A stretch of 64,000 nucleotides of DNA from Sabellastarte sp. h YS-2021 (taxonomy: Eukaryota; Annelida; Polychaeta; Sabellida; Sabellidae). This document shows positions 11,599 through 23,385 of this stretch, piece by piece (the first letter of the stretch is position 1; every line of letters begins with the position of its first letter). The stretch covers positions 26,913,615-26,977,614 of the forward strand of contig OZ024940.1 in the NCBI GenBank assembly GCA_964017235.1, written 5' to 3'. A program made the position numbers and the translations under genes. Below the pieces are notes generated by a model. That model saw only the letters and a list, made by a program, of their open reading frames with translations. It did not search any database and had not been told where the DNA came from.

Positions 11599-13246
11599 GG
11601 TCAGTCATCACCAAATGCCTTGAAAAGAACCAGCCCTACAGAACCAGTTGGTCTGCCAAAAGACAGGGGACAATACATAAAGATTAGCGCTTGAGGCTAA
11701 TTATGGGTAAAAAAGTTTGAATATTACAGTGTATCATGAACTTTTAAATTGCCGGGTTTCTTTGGCCACAATAAATTTCTTTTAAATATCTTTTAACCTT
11801 TTTGATGCTACCTCGTGAACAGGGGTTCTGTTTAATACAATTCTAGTTAAAATAACACTTTTATAGTGCTTAATCTGCATTGAAAGGCAGACTCTAAGCC
11901 CCCAACTGTAATATCATCACGTATATCAGTTCTGTTTACACCTGAGCTAAAGGGAAATTCCATGAGGGTTTTATTGTCCCAATAGCCACAAAAACCATGC
12001 CCGAAATTCATCAGAACATGCAGATGTCATTGGCTTTATAAACCAGAACCACTTACCGTGCAAACATCCAGAACTATCCAGGAAGTTTTTCCCAACAAAA
12101 AAGAAGACTATAATGTTGGGTTATATTCAAACTTTTCTACCCATAATTGTCCTCAATGGCCCGACTATATGTTCTCCCCTGGAATTGCTGAAAGTTCAAC
12201 CCTCAAAGAAGTTGGTTCTATTTGGCTGAAGATTGTGACTCTGATCAAGCCTACTTATTGGTTTGGGGAGGGAGACTTTAGCTAAACAAAGAACTGACAT
12301 CTAATGAGGTTTTTTGTGCAGAATCTGCATTTACATGTGGATGCTGCTGCCCTCACCATCATGTGAGGTGGTATGAAAGGTGAAACTATGACACTCTGTT
12401 AAATTATAATTTTTGGTAATATTAGGTATACTATTTTTTTTTTTTTTTAGAATACAATTTTATATATTTTATTCCCAATCTAACCCAGGGGAATCCCTCC
12501 CCTATGCCATGATTTCAGAACGTAAGGGTAGTGGTCGCGATGCTGTTTTGTATTCTGTGTTAATACAGAACATACCAGGGGAAATCCTCCCCTATGGCAT
12601 GAAAACGCCCCACACCACCCCCAACACTCCCTCCCTGTAAACACATTTCCTATATAAATTACCTGTATATCCCATTTATGGCCATCAAAGTTTGAATATT
12701 AGGTGCCTTCCATTTTTTTTAACCTTTCCCATTCATTTTTACCGGTTACAAATTTTGCCTGGTTTTCGCTAGCCCATCCCCCGGGGTGTCTCCCACCCAG
12801 AATGAAAAGTTTTTTAAATGTGGATAAAAATATGAAGGAAAGCAGAGTTCCTCCCTTCTGTCTTCAGAGTGCAGCTGTTAAAGAACTATGTCCATATTTA
12901 GGTGCCATTAAGACTCGACCATAACCATATAAGGTCTGATATTGTCAAAACATACACTATGTACAACCGCAAATTAAAGGTTTTAAAGATGGAGAAAGGA
13001 TTTTCCTATATACAACCTGGTAAGTTCCAAATTATGGCTATAAAAGTCTGAATATTAACCAAGCTCAATTTTATTTCTTTTGGAGAAATATGTTGATAAT
13101 TCTCGATATAGTGATGACTTGGGGGAACATGGGAAGATATTCTGTGTTTTAAATAATATTTTAAATTTATTTTATACTATTAAAAGTAAAAGCTGAGATA
13201 ATTGTTTTTATATTTTTATTGAATTTTTTCCATCCAAAAAAAGATA
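11599..13246. repeat. Tandem duplication, unit 2
   Basis: Second copy of the segment at 10085-11540, about 190 bp longer because of extra sequence around 12770-12960. ORFs inside show no domain and are shifted between the two copies, which argues against coding. Confidence 0.8.
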
Positions 13247-13520
13247 CCAGATTAAACATGTTTTAAAATTATATTTCATTTTCACATAAAATCAACATAT
13301 TACTCTTAACAATACAGGAATACAGTAACAACCAAAGTCGGGCACTGAGTCAGCTGACTTTTTCCACACACTTTGAACTATTAGTTTACATGGAATACTG
13401 ACACACAATGCCAGTGACAATTTCAACTCTCAAAACCAGCAGATGGCTGCAAAAACAAAAAATATTTAATTTGTACATTGTAATATGGTGCCATAGTAAC
13501 CCCACAGTTACAAAGATTAA
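13247..13520. other. No gene seen
   Basis: No recognisable feature before the next Helitron-like element. Confidence 0.4.
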
Positions 13521-14436
13521 CTAGAGGTGCGCTTGCAAAAAAAAAAAAATTATGTTTTCGCACAGCAAAAACAAAGCGTCCCGAAAAGAATATAAAGGTG
13601 AGTGCTAAAGTATAAGAAAATGCTCTGCTTCTAGCCTTATACTGTTGTGGTAACCAAAGTCAGCACAGTCTGCTCTATCTAGCATGGTTTTCGAGATATA
13701 AGCATTTTTGTGTTTTGCAATTTTGGCCAAAAATTCGATAATTCAAAATAACTGCCATTTTTGGCGAAACAAAATTTTTTGGAAAATTGGCATGGGTACC
13801 CTGCAGAGATACCCTGTGAATCAAAAATTTCGTCGAAATCACTCTATCTAGCACAGTTTTCAAGATATAAGCATTTTTGTGTTTTGCAAAAAATTCCAAA
13901 ATTTCAAAATGGCCACCATTTTTGGCGAGACAAAATTTTTTTGAAAATTGAGATAGCTACTCTGCAGAGATACTCTGCGGGTCAAAAATTTCATCAAAAT
14001 CGCTCTATCTCGCACGTTTTCAAGATATAAGCATTTTTGTGCTTTCCTTATTTGGAAAATTCATAATGATTAATTGACCATTAATTACTCGGTCATTTCT
14101 AAACCAATCAATACCAAAATCTAATGATTTCCAGATTTTAAAAGAATGAATGTATTTGCCAAGTTTCAGGTGAATTGATAAAATACCTTTCAAGTTATCA
14201 TCCAGACAAGCTTACCCATTGAAAAAAAAAGACATTTTTGGTCATGTGACCTCTCTGATTGGTCGGAATGTCACTGCAGCATATTCAAAAAAATTCCCCA
14301 GGGCTACTACATCCACCTGCCAAATTTGAAAAGAATCCGCCCAACGGAGTTACGAGGAAAAGAAAACACGGAGCTCACGGAGCCGGCGGAGCCAGATATC
14401 CTCCCATATACAAACAAGCGTCCCTTGTGGGATGCT
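13521..14436 (-). mobile_element. Non-autonomous Helitron-like element
   Basis: On the minus strand the element starts near 14436 with the same GCATCCCACAAGGGACGC as the element at 6517, and ends in CTAG at 13524-13521 followed by T. It has a core of about two 151-bp units (the 'gatataagcatttttgtg' block near 13695, 13864 and 14024). It also shares the 'catgtgacctctctgattgg' block near 14245 with 6717 (reverse complement) and 15567. Confidence 0.65.
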
Positions 14437-14846
14437 CAAATATGCCTAAAATTAGTCACTTATTACAATTTCCTATAAAATCCAGAGAAAATCACAAAGA
14501 ACTGTGATGTCTGACATTCTGACACCAATTGGCTGCACCATCTGGCATTCATTGATGGACTTTACTGATATGACCTGAAATGTTCACAGGGAAGCAAATC
14601 CCCCCTTTGTCTTGATGTGACAGGGTACTCTCCGAGTTTTGGGATTCATTAACATTCTCTAGACCTTCTTAATTTTGAGCTAATTAACAAAATTAACAAA
14701 ACGCCAAAACTGTCCAGCACTGAGAATTACACTCTGATGTCAAACATGGGCTAAAACTTACTCTACCCCGTACTGTTTCTGAGATCAAGATCGGACAAAC
14801 ATTTTTTTTTGATTGTTCCAAGCTGCTTCAGTATAACAGTTAACAA
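14437..14846. other. No gene seen
   Basis: No exon-like sequence. It lies between two Helitron-like elements. Confidence 0.4.
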
Positions 14847-15750
14847 CTAGAGTATTGCTTTGAAAAAAAAAATGTATTTGTTGTGCAAAAACAAAGCGTC
14901 CCAATGAGCAACAATCATTTGGCCAAAATGGCTGTATCTTGCATGGTTTAAGATTAATGTGTTTTTCCATTATTGCAAAAATTTAACCTGCCTGCAAAAA
15001 TTGGCAGGCCACCCTGATGACTTTGAGCATCCCTCCGAGTCAAAAATTCGGCCAAAATCACTGTATCTCCCACTGTTTACCATATACATGCAATTATTGC
15101 GTTTTACACAGAAATTCAAGATAACTGCCAAAAATGGATGACTCTGTGTATACCCTGTGGGTCAGAAATATGGTCTAAATCACTCTTACCTCAAACCATT
15201 TCTGAGATAAATGGGTTTTTTGCGTTGAAGACAGAAATTTAAGATGGCCGCCCAAAATGGCGGTAAAACCATTTTGAGCAAAAGGTGGCAGATGAGTCTG
15301 CCTACTCCCTGCAGATCAAAAATTTGGTCCAAAGCGCACCGTTTCTGAGATATTAAAGATTTTTTCATTTTCAGTGTTAACAAAAACTGTAACACTTAAT
15401 TAATCGTTAATAAGTTGGCCCATTTTGTATTAGGTCACTTCCAAAAGTAAAGGATTTCGTCATATCTATTATTAACAAACCTACTTGCCAAATTTCGTGT
15501 GAACAGGTGAAGCAGTTTTTTAAAAAATATTTTTTTTAAAAAAGCTTCAAAAAACACGCTTTTGGTCATGTGACTTCTCTGATTAGTCGAAATGTCGAAA
15601 TTCGGAATATTTTCCCAGGGCTACTGCATACACGTGCCAAATTTGAAGAGAATCCACCGAGTGGCTGCTGAGCTATAGCCAATAGAAAATGAGGGAGGCG
15701 ATGATCTGTTCCGCGTGAATTTTCTCCAGTATACAAATAAGCGTCACGGT
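14847..15750 (-). mobile_element. Non-autonomous Helitron-like element, diverged
   Basis: The minus strand ends in CTAG at 14850-14847 followed by T, preceded by the 'gacgctttgtttttgc' block shared with the element at 6517. The far end near 15735 has a decayed version of the family start. The core has weakly repeated units with 'aagatggccgccc'-type blocks. Confidence 0.55.
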
Positions 15751-17186
15751 ATTTCAGTTTTAAACAACAAGGTGATAAGCCAGGCACACACGCGGATGCG
15801 GAAATAGCAAGACCATGACAGGATGTTAGTGACTATTTTTTCTTTCACATAAAAACTCACAAATTATGTTTTAGCAATATACAAATGATGCAGTATTACA
15901 TGAAAAAAAATATTACAAAATTGATACAAGTATACAAACGATAAAGTATTTCATGAAAAAAAATATACAAAAATTGATGTAATGCTGTACTTGTAACAAG
16001 ACATAAACACCATATGACAATCAGGGATATCTGTACCCCACAGCCTGGTGAAATAGCATTGGAACAACACGAGATAGAAAAGTGAAAAGGTTTAAGAATA
16101 AGGAGTTTTTCAGAACAGTGCAAGTTATGTAAAAGTGCAGGAAAAATACCTCTCATGACCCAATGTCAAAGGCTATTTAATTGTTACTTTTTAAGTACAT
16201 TTAAAGTTGAGGATTTCACATCAAATTCAATATCACAATCCTCAAACTTTTAAATTTTTTTTTTTTTTTTTACAATTTTTAATGCTTCTATTTCTTACTC
16301 TGATTAACTCAATTCTACGATTTATAAATTCTGTTAAATTTTTTTTTGTTTTTTTTTTTTGCTACAATCTATTTACCTCTGCCAGGGGAGTGGGTGTCGT
16401 TAAGTATTTAGTTGTTTGTGTTTACTCCAAAAGTAATACACAGATCTTTATGAAATGTTTTACGTGGCTAGAGCCAAAGGAAGCAATTAAAATTTGGCAA
16501 CAATTCCAGGCAATATTGTGGATATAAAATAATTCCACATTTTGGGAAACACCTCCTGGCAGAGGTCGGTCCCAGTTCTATTTACATTGGGGCATCTGGA
16601 GTCTGGCACTTATTGCCCTCGAGTACCTTTTCACCTTTTCACCAATGACAGATGCAAAGAATAGGTAACAGTATGTTAAAATATATGCTAGATATTAATT
16701 CATTTGTTGAAGTTAATTCATTCATTTCCATGATCTGGAAGATTATAGCCACAAATATATTTCCACTCCATAAAAAAAAGAGGAATTTTAGCTCTACTTT
16801 ATATTGTCGCAGGTACCCTGCAAAGATTATTTAATTTTCTAAAAAAGTGCATAGAAAGTAACCACAACATGTACTGTAAATTTCCAAAATAACGCCCAGG
16901 TTCAAATAAATGCCTGGTTCAAATTAACACCTGGTACCAAGCACACTGTTTACAATTTATTACACTGTTTTTTGTATTTCAAAAGAACGCCTGGTTCAAT
17001 TTAACACCTGGTCTGATGCCATTTGAAAATAATTAACGTCCGGGCCATATTTCGAAAAAATACGGTAGTACATACCTTTTCAGTCTCCTAATCTTGCCCA
17101 ATAAGTGCTTGAAAATGTCTGTTACAATAACAAAACTATCAGAAAGGCTACCCCACACTATTGTTAATAGGTTGGCAAACTACTCT
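15751..17186. other. No gene seen; one dispersed-repeat fragment
   Basis: About 15990-16150 matches, in the same orientation, 43985-44148. Because a third copy sits at 5425-5480, this is a repeat and not an exon. The rest is AT-rich with poly-T runs near 16255 and 16340. Confidence 0.45.
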
Positions 17187-17560
17187 AGATACTAGGGTTG
17201 GGTCGGCAGGCCCGGTGTCTCGGTATCGAAAGCATTTTTACTGAAATACTGTGACGAGAGTTTACAACCGCCACTTGGCTTGCCAGCAGTTATAATGGAA
17301 GGAAGAGTTAAAATATTAGAAACGTACCCAAAATCTGAAGAAATTATCAGTTTTTATCCCATATTTTCGTCCATTTGCAGACTGCTATAGCAATTGTGTT
17401 GAGCAGAACTGCCGTGTTTTGCCACGACACTTTACAACCTAAATCTCGCTTGTCAGCTCATAGAATTGAAGAGAAAACTTAAAATACTGGGAAACAAACC
17501 AGAAATCTGAAGAAAGTATAAGCTTTTATCTTGCATTTTGTTCATTTGGCCACTTTTATT
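17187..17560 (+). repeat. Inverted repeat, left arm around caveolin A exons 2-3
   Basis: It starts with AGGGTTGGGTCGG and matches the reverse complement of about 19140-19490 over most of its length. It looks like a MITE copy. The two copies lie in opposite orientation on each side of exons 18188-18919. Confidence 0.6.
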
Positions 17561-17639
17561 GCGATGTCGTTAAGAGGACTTGACGACTTCCCCATTAGTG
17601 GTGGGATCACCAGCTAAAACGGCAGATCGAGCATCAACT

Positions 17640-18035
17640 GTTTGAAGCGAGTTGAACTCGAGTTAAACTCGAGTAATTTTCGGGATAAAGTTTTTCGTTA
17701 GCCATTAATATATGGAAAATATTTTACATAACTGTACATGAGCAAAAACTTTGACCTGGAAATGGTTTTCGCGATATAATTTATGTTAAATCTTCATTGA
17801 TTTAAGCCAGAATTAAGTAAAAATGCAATATATTTTTGAAAATACATGTATTGGATATTTCCGTTGTGTTGGTGAAGTGTCAGCTTTAAATATTCGCGTT
17901 TTCAAAAACTCGAGTTTCACTTGTGCAGATCGATGTTACCCCAATTATCGCCCATCGAGTTACGACTCGAGTTTCAGTCAACTCGTCCCAGTACTACTCC
18001 CCATGTACAAATTTTTATACCGACCTATCCCTACT
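17640..18035. mobile_element. Palindromic element with ACTCGAG-rich ends
   Basis: The left segment (GCGAGTTGAACTCGAGTT near 17648) and the right segment (ACTCGAGTTTCAGTCAACTC near 17965) are imperfect reverse complements. The interior is non-coding. It lies just downstream of the caveolin A stop codon. Confidence 0.45.
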
Positions 18036-18187
18036 AGATACTGATGACTAATTCGACCAGACTACAGGTCTTATCTGTTACAGATTTGCTACCAATTTAT
18101 AAACCGACAACCAGTCAGCTAAAGCTTTATAGATGATCAGTCTGTTTATAGGCTGGGGACCAGTCTATTTGCAGGTGTCTGAACAGC

Positions 18188-18472
18188 TCAAAGGGTTGTG
18201 ATGGCTGTCTTGTCCTGAAGCCCACGCATGTCGAAAGTGAACTTTCCCGCAATGCTGGAGAAGACCAACGCACATGACTTGTAAACCGGGTCGAGGGCCA
18301 CTCTCACTCCAGCATTGTAGAGTATGGAGAACATGCGTAGCCAGGCAAAATTGAGTTTGATCATCGGCTGATATAACCAGACCAGCACAAAGCTGTTCAC
18401 AGCAAAACAGATGGCCCAGATTACGGACAGGATGATTCCGATGATAATAGACAGGCCGTAGTACAGGGAGGC
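18188..18472 (-). CDS. Caveolin A, terminal exon (membrane hairpin and C-terminus)
   Basis: 94 codons plus TGA. It begins ASLYYGLSIIIGIILS after acceptor TTTCCAG. A hydrophobic stretch of about 30 residues is followed by YQPMIKLNFAW and LDPVYKSCALVFSSIAG. The final exon of gene B begins with the paralogous AAVYYSLSLVIGILL. Confidence 0.85.
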   Translation of the reverse strand, partial: ASLYYGLSIIIGIILSVIWAICFAVNSFVLVWLYQPMIKLNFAWLRMFSILYNAGVRVALDPVYKSCALVFSSIAGKFTFDMRGLQDKTAITTL

Positions 18473-21050
18473 CTGGAAAGTACACAGAAATATAACTAAA
18501 TACAGAGAGGCCGGGAAAGTACAGAAATACAAGCATAAATACAGCAAGGCCTGGAAAGGACAGAAAAATGAAACTTTATCTAATAAAGGGAGGGCTGGAC
18601 AGTACAGAGAAATGAAATCTGACATACTGTACATTTTCAAGTTATGAGTCAGTTTTGATTGTGTTCAAACTCTAGTATACTCTGAGTTGTATTCACAAAG
18701 ATTATTTACAGGATGCTACTTAAGAGAATTATTAAATTGACTATTCTTTACTATGCTAAGTAAATGCTAGCTTTCAAATTGTTTTTACGTTTGAGCTATA
18801 CAGACCTGTACATTTTCGAAGGCGGTGCTGCCAATTCCTTTGAGTATTGGACCCAACACCTTTCCCACGGCAGTCTTCTCATAGTGACGTGGCTCCACAA
18901 ACACCTCACTGTAATCTATCTGAAAGGAGAGACGACAAATTATTGTCTATGGCAGCTACATATCAGATGTTCTTTATGTGTTTCCAGTAGGGAAGGGTCC
19001 GTATCAAAACTGTGTACATCGGGAGGTCGCCAATGCACAACCGTACCGATTCCGGGACTCCGCGTTTTAGCACATCCCAACCAAACATGGACGTTTCCTG
19101 TAAACGACATTCTGAAAAAAAGTCCCCAAATATGCAACAGATCGGATAAAAGCGTATTATTTCTTCAGATTTCAGGTTTGTTCCCATTATTTTAAGTTTT
19201 CCTTCCATTTTATATGTTGACGAGCGAGACTGAAGTTACAGACTGTCGTTACCAAAACATGGCAGTTCTGTTCAACATATCGCTATGAAAATCTGCAAAT
19301 GCAGGAAAATATGGGAAATAAGCGTAGAATTTCTTCAGATTTCGGGGTATGTTTCTGATATTTAAACTCCTCCCTCCATTATACGTGTTGACAAGCGAAG
19401 TGGCGGTTGTAAAATCTCGTCACAGTATTTCCGTAAAGTGCTCTCGATACCAAGACACCGGGCCTATACCGACCCAACCCTAATTTCCAGTGCTACAATT
19501 CAAATATCATTTGATCCCACCGAGTGTTTTGTTAATCAAAAATACCTGTTACAAGTATGCTCTGTTTTGTTGGATGAAAATCAATGCAGAAATGGCCGAT
19601 AAATCACAAATTAAAGAATGAGGTTTTTATATTCAATATATATTGAAGCTGTATTATTTTTTCAAATTCTCTCTAGAAAAGTGAAGTTATTTCAGTCATA
19701 AATGATACAAAATGGTGGATAATAAAATTGAAACCTCCCTCATTAGACATATACAGAAAAATATATCACTCATAAAGATTAACAATATAATACTTGTGCT
19801 GCGCAATCGTATGATGTTGTTATCCTTATTCCAGATATATTTTTTTCCAGTATACGTCATTCGGGAAGTTTTCCTATTCCTTAAAACCCACCTAGTATTA
19901 CGCGAGAGATTTTAGACCCGAGCAGTGTGACATCAGCTAAAGTACCTGACTTGTAAAACAACCTGAGGCCGATTTCATGAAAGGTCTCAGACTTAGCCCA
20001 GTCTCAGGCTGAGCCACTGGCTCAAATCTGAGTCTTTTGGCTCAGCTAAGTCTTCGTCTCAAACGGTTTTCACAGAAGGGGTCTCAGTTGAGACCAAGCT
20101 TATCAAATAACCACAGCGGTTTTCTGTGTCACGTGACCATTTGTTTTGCAGTCAAAATATGCTACTGATGACATACATGTGTTACTTGTTTGACACATAA
20201 AATCTCTGGTCAAATACCATTTTGCAAAGGGAAGCCATGAAGTGGAGCATGAATTATGGCAGACATATTTGAGCCTCTGTTTACAAAACTTAAGCCCACT
20301 ACCTACCAGTCTCAGCATTTGCGCCTGTGGTTCAGCCAGAACTGAGACTGAGACCTTTTGTGAAATCCATTAAGGCTGAGCCCATGGGCTCAAGTAAAAT
20401 GTTCCAATAATTGGAGACAAAAGCCTCAAGTTTGATAAGGCTGTGACTTTGTTGGAAAAATGACACCGGTTATTCGCCTCGAAAGAATCGATCCGAATTC
20501 GGGTAACCGTCTTTTAGTTGTCACCCAGTGGAAGTGGCAGAGAGAAGCAAACATGGCGGATGATGTAAATATCACGCTACGAAAAATAATGTTAAATATC
20601 TGTATAAATAAGGAAAATTACGTGAAAAACTAACATTAATTAAAGAAATCTGACACAATACTAAGGTTTAGCCGAGTATTTCATTGATTTACGTGGTATT
20701 TAATATTTTTTCGGTTACCCACTTCAGCAGTTTGTACTCGGTTTCCTAAAGAATTCGGACCGGTTTCAAGTAACCGGGTAACGTATCACAGCCTTAAAGT
20801 TTGAGCCTGAGAATGGGCTAAGACCTTTGGTGAAATCCGCTCCACAGAAACTAATGAACACTGTACAATAAACACCCACCCTAATGTGATGTCCCAAGTT
20901 ATAAAAGTCCTCTGGCTCCTTGAGGTCGGGCAAGAGAGGGGCGGTCTCCACGGGACTGGGGGCCTCTTCCTTCTCACTAGGGTACTCGACGATTGGCAGC
21001 ACGGACATACTTTCGCCTGGTATTGGGAGTTTCTCAGTGGAGTCGGCCAT
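18188..21050 (-). CDS. Caveolin-like gene A (3 coding exons, 189 aa)
   Basis: Coding exons are 21050-20880, 18919-18806 and 18472-18188, with both introns in phase 0. Seen: an acidic N-terminus ending in EPEDFYNLGHHIR, a caveolin-signature-like segment YSEVFVEPRHYE (compare FEDVIAEP in caveolins), a scaffolding-like stretch, then a long hydrophobic hairpin-type membrane segment and the C-terminal LDPVYKSC region, ending AITTL. Caveolins are membrane-inserted hairpin proteins that oligomerise and scaffold caveolae; 189 aa fits the family (about 150-180). The start is MADSTEK; a splice acceptor sits directly before that ATG, so an upstream 5' UTR exon is likely. Whether this diverged member builds caveolae is unknown. 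Confidence 0.78.
18470..18605 (-). repeat. 39-bp tandem repeat across a splice acceptor
   Basis: The block at the start of the terminal exon (GGCCTGGAAAG on the plus strand) recurs at 18470, 18509, 18548 and, diverged, 18592. The period is 39 bp, or 13 codons. The copies at 18470 and 18548 keep the TTCCAG acceptor; the one at 18509 has lost the AG. The frame stays open back to about 18640. Confidence 0.8.
18806..18919 (-). CDS. Caveolin A, coding exon 2
   Basis: 38 codons, IDYSEVFVEPRHYE to FENVQ, phase 0 on both sides, with acceptor TTTCAG and donor GTCTGT. Exactly the same length as exon 2 of gene B, with the shared core EVF(V/I)EPRHYE and the shared end FENVQ. Confidence 0.85.
19140..19490 (-). 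repeat. Inverted repeat, right arm around caveolin A exons 2-3
   Basis: Reverse complement of the 17187-17560 family, ending near 19490 with CCGACCCAACCCTAA. It lies in intron 1 of caveolin A. Confidence 0.6.
19500..19960. other. No gene seen (caveolin A intron 1)
   Basis: AT-rich intron sequence with no recognised repeat. Confidence 0.4.
19968..20850. mobile_element. Inverted-repeat element with a nested insertion
   Basis: The left end (GATTTCATGAAAGGTCTCAG near 19973) and the right end (reverse complement GATTTCACCAAAGGTCTTAG near 20840) form imperfect terminal inverted repeats. The interior has many CTCAG/CTGAG blocks. Relatives occur at 31740-31805, 38640-38760, 42700-42915 and 46233-46365. 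A second element is inserted at 20438-20794. Confidence 0.55.
20438..20794. mobile_element. Nested MITE with TA target duplication
   Basis: The ends AGGCTGTGA and TCACAGCCT are inverted and are flanked by TA on both sides (20436-20437 and 20795-20796). The inner sequence also has inverted 'ggttac'/'gtaacc' blocks. A TA duplication suggests a Tc1/mariner-type element. Confidence 0.55.
20880..21050 (-). CDS. Caveolin A, coding exon 1
   Basis: 57 codons, MADSTEK to LGHHIR, with donor AGG|GTGGGT in phase 0. It is rich in Glu and Pro, as expected for the cytosolic N-terminus. The sequence CTCACCAG directly precedes the ATG, so the true transcript start lies further upstream. Confidence 0.8.
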
Positions 21051-21095
21051 CTGGTGAGGAGAAAACGCAGAAAACACAGTAAGCCGCTATTTTAA

Positions 21096-21495
21096 CCAGG
21101 GTTCCCGCAGACTTTTGATAACTGGACTCAAGGTCTTTTCAAGGTATTTTCCAGGTCACCAACAATAATTCTCAAGGATATATTTTAAGGCACGGCCTCC
21201 TTTACCCCCCCTTCTAGCTGTCCGTTCCTCCCACAAAATTCTTTATTGTCAACATGATTTTAACATTTTACAGACTCATTACAACAATGCTAGTTAACAC
21301 ATTTAATAATATTTTAACATCAACTTTGTTCAGACTAGATCATACTTGCTTTGCTGAGTCTACCATAGCCATAAAACTAGATGATTCAAGGACTTTTCAA
21401 GGAGTTTATTCAATTTTGGCCAAATTCAAGGACTTTCAAGGCCTTGAAAATGAAGCAATTTTTTTCAAGGATTTTCAAGGATGTGGGAACCCTGG
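21096..21495. mobile_element. hAT-like MITE upstream of caveolin A
   Basis: The terminal inverted repeats are CCAGGGTTCCCGCAG and TGTGGGAACCCTGG. The interior has repeated 'caaggact' blocks. It begins 46 bp upstream of the caveolin A ATG, probably in the intron that precedes the first coding exon. No clear 8-bp target duplication was found. Confidence 0.55.
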
Positions 21496-21499
21496 TAAC

Positions 21500-21840
21500 A
21501 GCTGAGACAGAGGGAAGGTGGAATATTGTTGAGAAACTGGAAACTTATTTCTACTAAATAAGAGAACGGAGTAGATTTCACTTCAAAAAGGGCATTAAAG
21601 TAGGCGACATTTACTTCAAAGAGAAATTCAAGACCTCAGAGTTCCTCGTAAATATATATATATCGTAGATAAAAGGATGAAAATAGATCAATGTTAGGCC
21701 CATCATTCAAAATATATAGGCAAAAATAGGCAAAAAGATTTTATTAAAAGTTCCTATTTAAGATCAAGTTATGTAAATTGAAAGAATTTCGACTCAAAAT
21801 TATACTAAATAAAGCCCAAAGGAAACATTTTTATAACAAT
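21500..21840. other. No gene seen
   Basis: AT-rich spacer between two MITEs. Confidence 0.4.
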
Positions 21841-21841
21841 A

Positions 21842-22017
21842 CAGTAGAACCTCCATTATCCGACCCTCTTGGGAGACTAACAATTAGGTCGGATAATAGA
21901 AAGGTCGGATAAGAGAATGCCTAAAATAACAGGCTTAAATGGAGTTGGGAGAGTGGATTGAAGGTCGGATAATTGAAAATTTGGATAATAGAGGGTCGGA
22001 TAATAGAGTTTCCACTG
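21842..22017. mobile_element. pogo/Tigger-type MITE (176 bp)
   Basis: The left end CAGTAGAACCTCCATTATCC and the right end (reverse complement CAGTGGAAACTCTATTATCC) are inverted, and the element is flanked by TA on both sides. These ends resemble pogo/Tigger termini. A similar end, AACTCCGTTATCTGAAC, lies next to the transposase remnant at about 23058. Confidence 0.75.
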
Positions 22018-22019
22018 TA

Positions 22020-23050
22020 TTGAAATCAATAACAAACCTGTGATTAATACCAGTGAGTAAATCCAGTAAGTATCGCCAATATCCCCATTTCAATTAAAAC
22101 TTTCAACTTACATGGCAAATATTTGAAATGAAGCCTAAACCTGAAGAAATTGTACACTTTAGCCAGTGTTTTTGCAGTTTTCAATGCGTTTTAATCAAAA
22201 CTGCCATTGGTTTGTTTTGATAAATTCTGCCCCCTGTTTTAGTGGTTGGGGATATGTTTTTGGAATCCTGGGTACGAACTATTTGGTGGACAATATCATC
22301 CCCCCCCCCCCCCCCCCCCCCCCCGATATCGGCCGATATTGAAATATTTTTATATTCAATATTGATATGCACACGGCTAAATGATTTACCACTATTGTAT
22401 GCACATTATATACTGTGTAAGTGGTTATTTTCGCGTGGAATTTATTTTCGCTATATTCGCGAGTACACAGCAAACGTGAAAATAAAGTCACGCTAAATAA
22501 AAGTCTTTCATATCCAAGTTAACTCATTATAACCACTGCTTGCAACACATATCAACATACAAACAAGACACATTCATTTATACATTGACAATATTTTATA
22601 AACAATCACTTTTTACCATTCATATAAAACTCCAAAAGTGAAAAAAAACCTATGTAAAAAAGTCCAGTTAATTGTTCACATAAATGTCTATTTATATACT
22701 CCACACCAACAGCACCAGAGAGGCCTGTTTTTCCCCAGCCAAGTTTGACAGTGTGGGTCTTTTCATTCAACATGTGTAATATCCTATTAGCATGATGATG
22801 AAGATAGCCTTGCTTACGGCCCATATGTGTATCATATGTCCAGAATAGGTGCAGAAATATTTGGCAGTCATAAGGTACGCATTCAGAATTTCAAAGCAAG
22901 AAGGCAAGCTCTCCTTGTGGATATAAAGAAAACAGAATGCATGTAGAAAGGTGGGGCTAAGAGGGATTTGACTTCAAGCAAAGTTTACAAGGCTCTTTCT
23001 CTTAGCTGTTTGTTTCTTTAAAAGTCAGTACATGATAGGAGTACATTTTA
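22020..23050. other. No gene seen; poly-C tract at 22300-22324
   Basis: A run of 25 C lies at 22300-22324. Nothing else is recognised; the glycine- or proline-rich ORFs here come from that run. Confidence 0.5.
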
Positions 23051-23385
23051 GAAACTGAAACTCCGTTATCTGAACTGAAAACTTTCCCAGACTTCAAAGG
23101 AACTTGAGCCTTCCGCAAGGCTAGCATGCAGAGGCTTCATCACAGAGAGTTGCTTTGTCACTTCATTTGCACACCACTCTGAGAAGTAGCCTTTCAAGTC
23201 TCCATTGCATGAGACATCTAAAGGCTGTAATTCTCCTGTGCAGTTTGCTGGCACAAATTCCAAAATAATGTTGTGTTTTGCATAAAGGGCTTTCACATCT
23301 TGTGTCCGGTGAGCTGCAAACACATCCAGAATTACAAGGGCTGCCTGATCTGCTGGAAGTTCTAAAACTCTGCGCTGTTCCTTAA

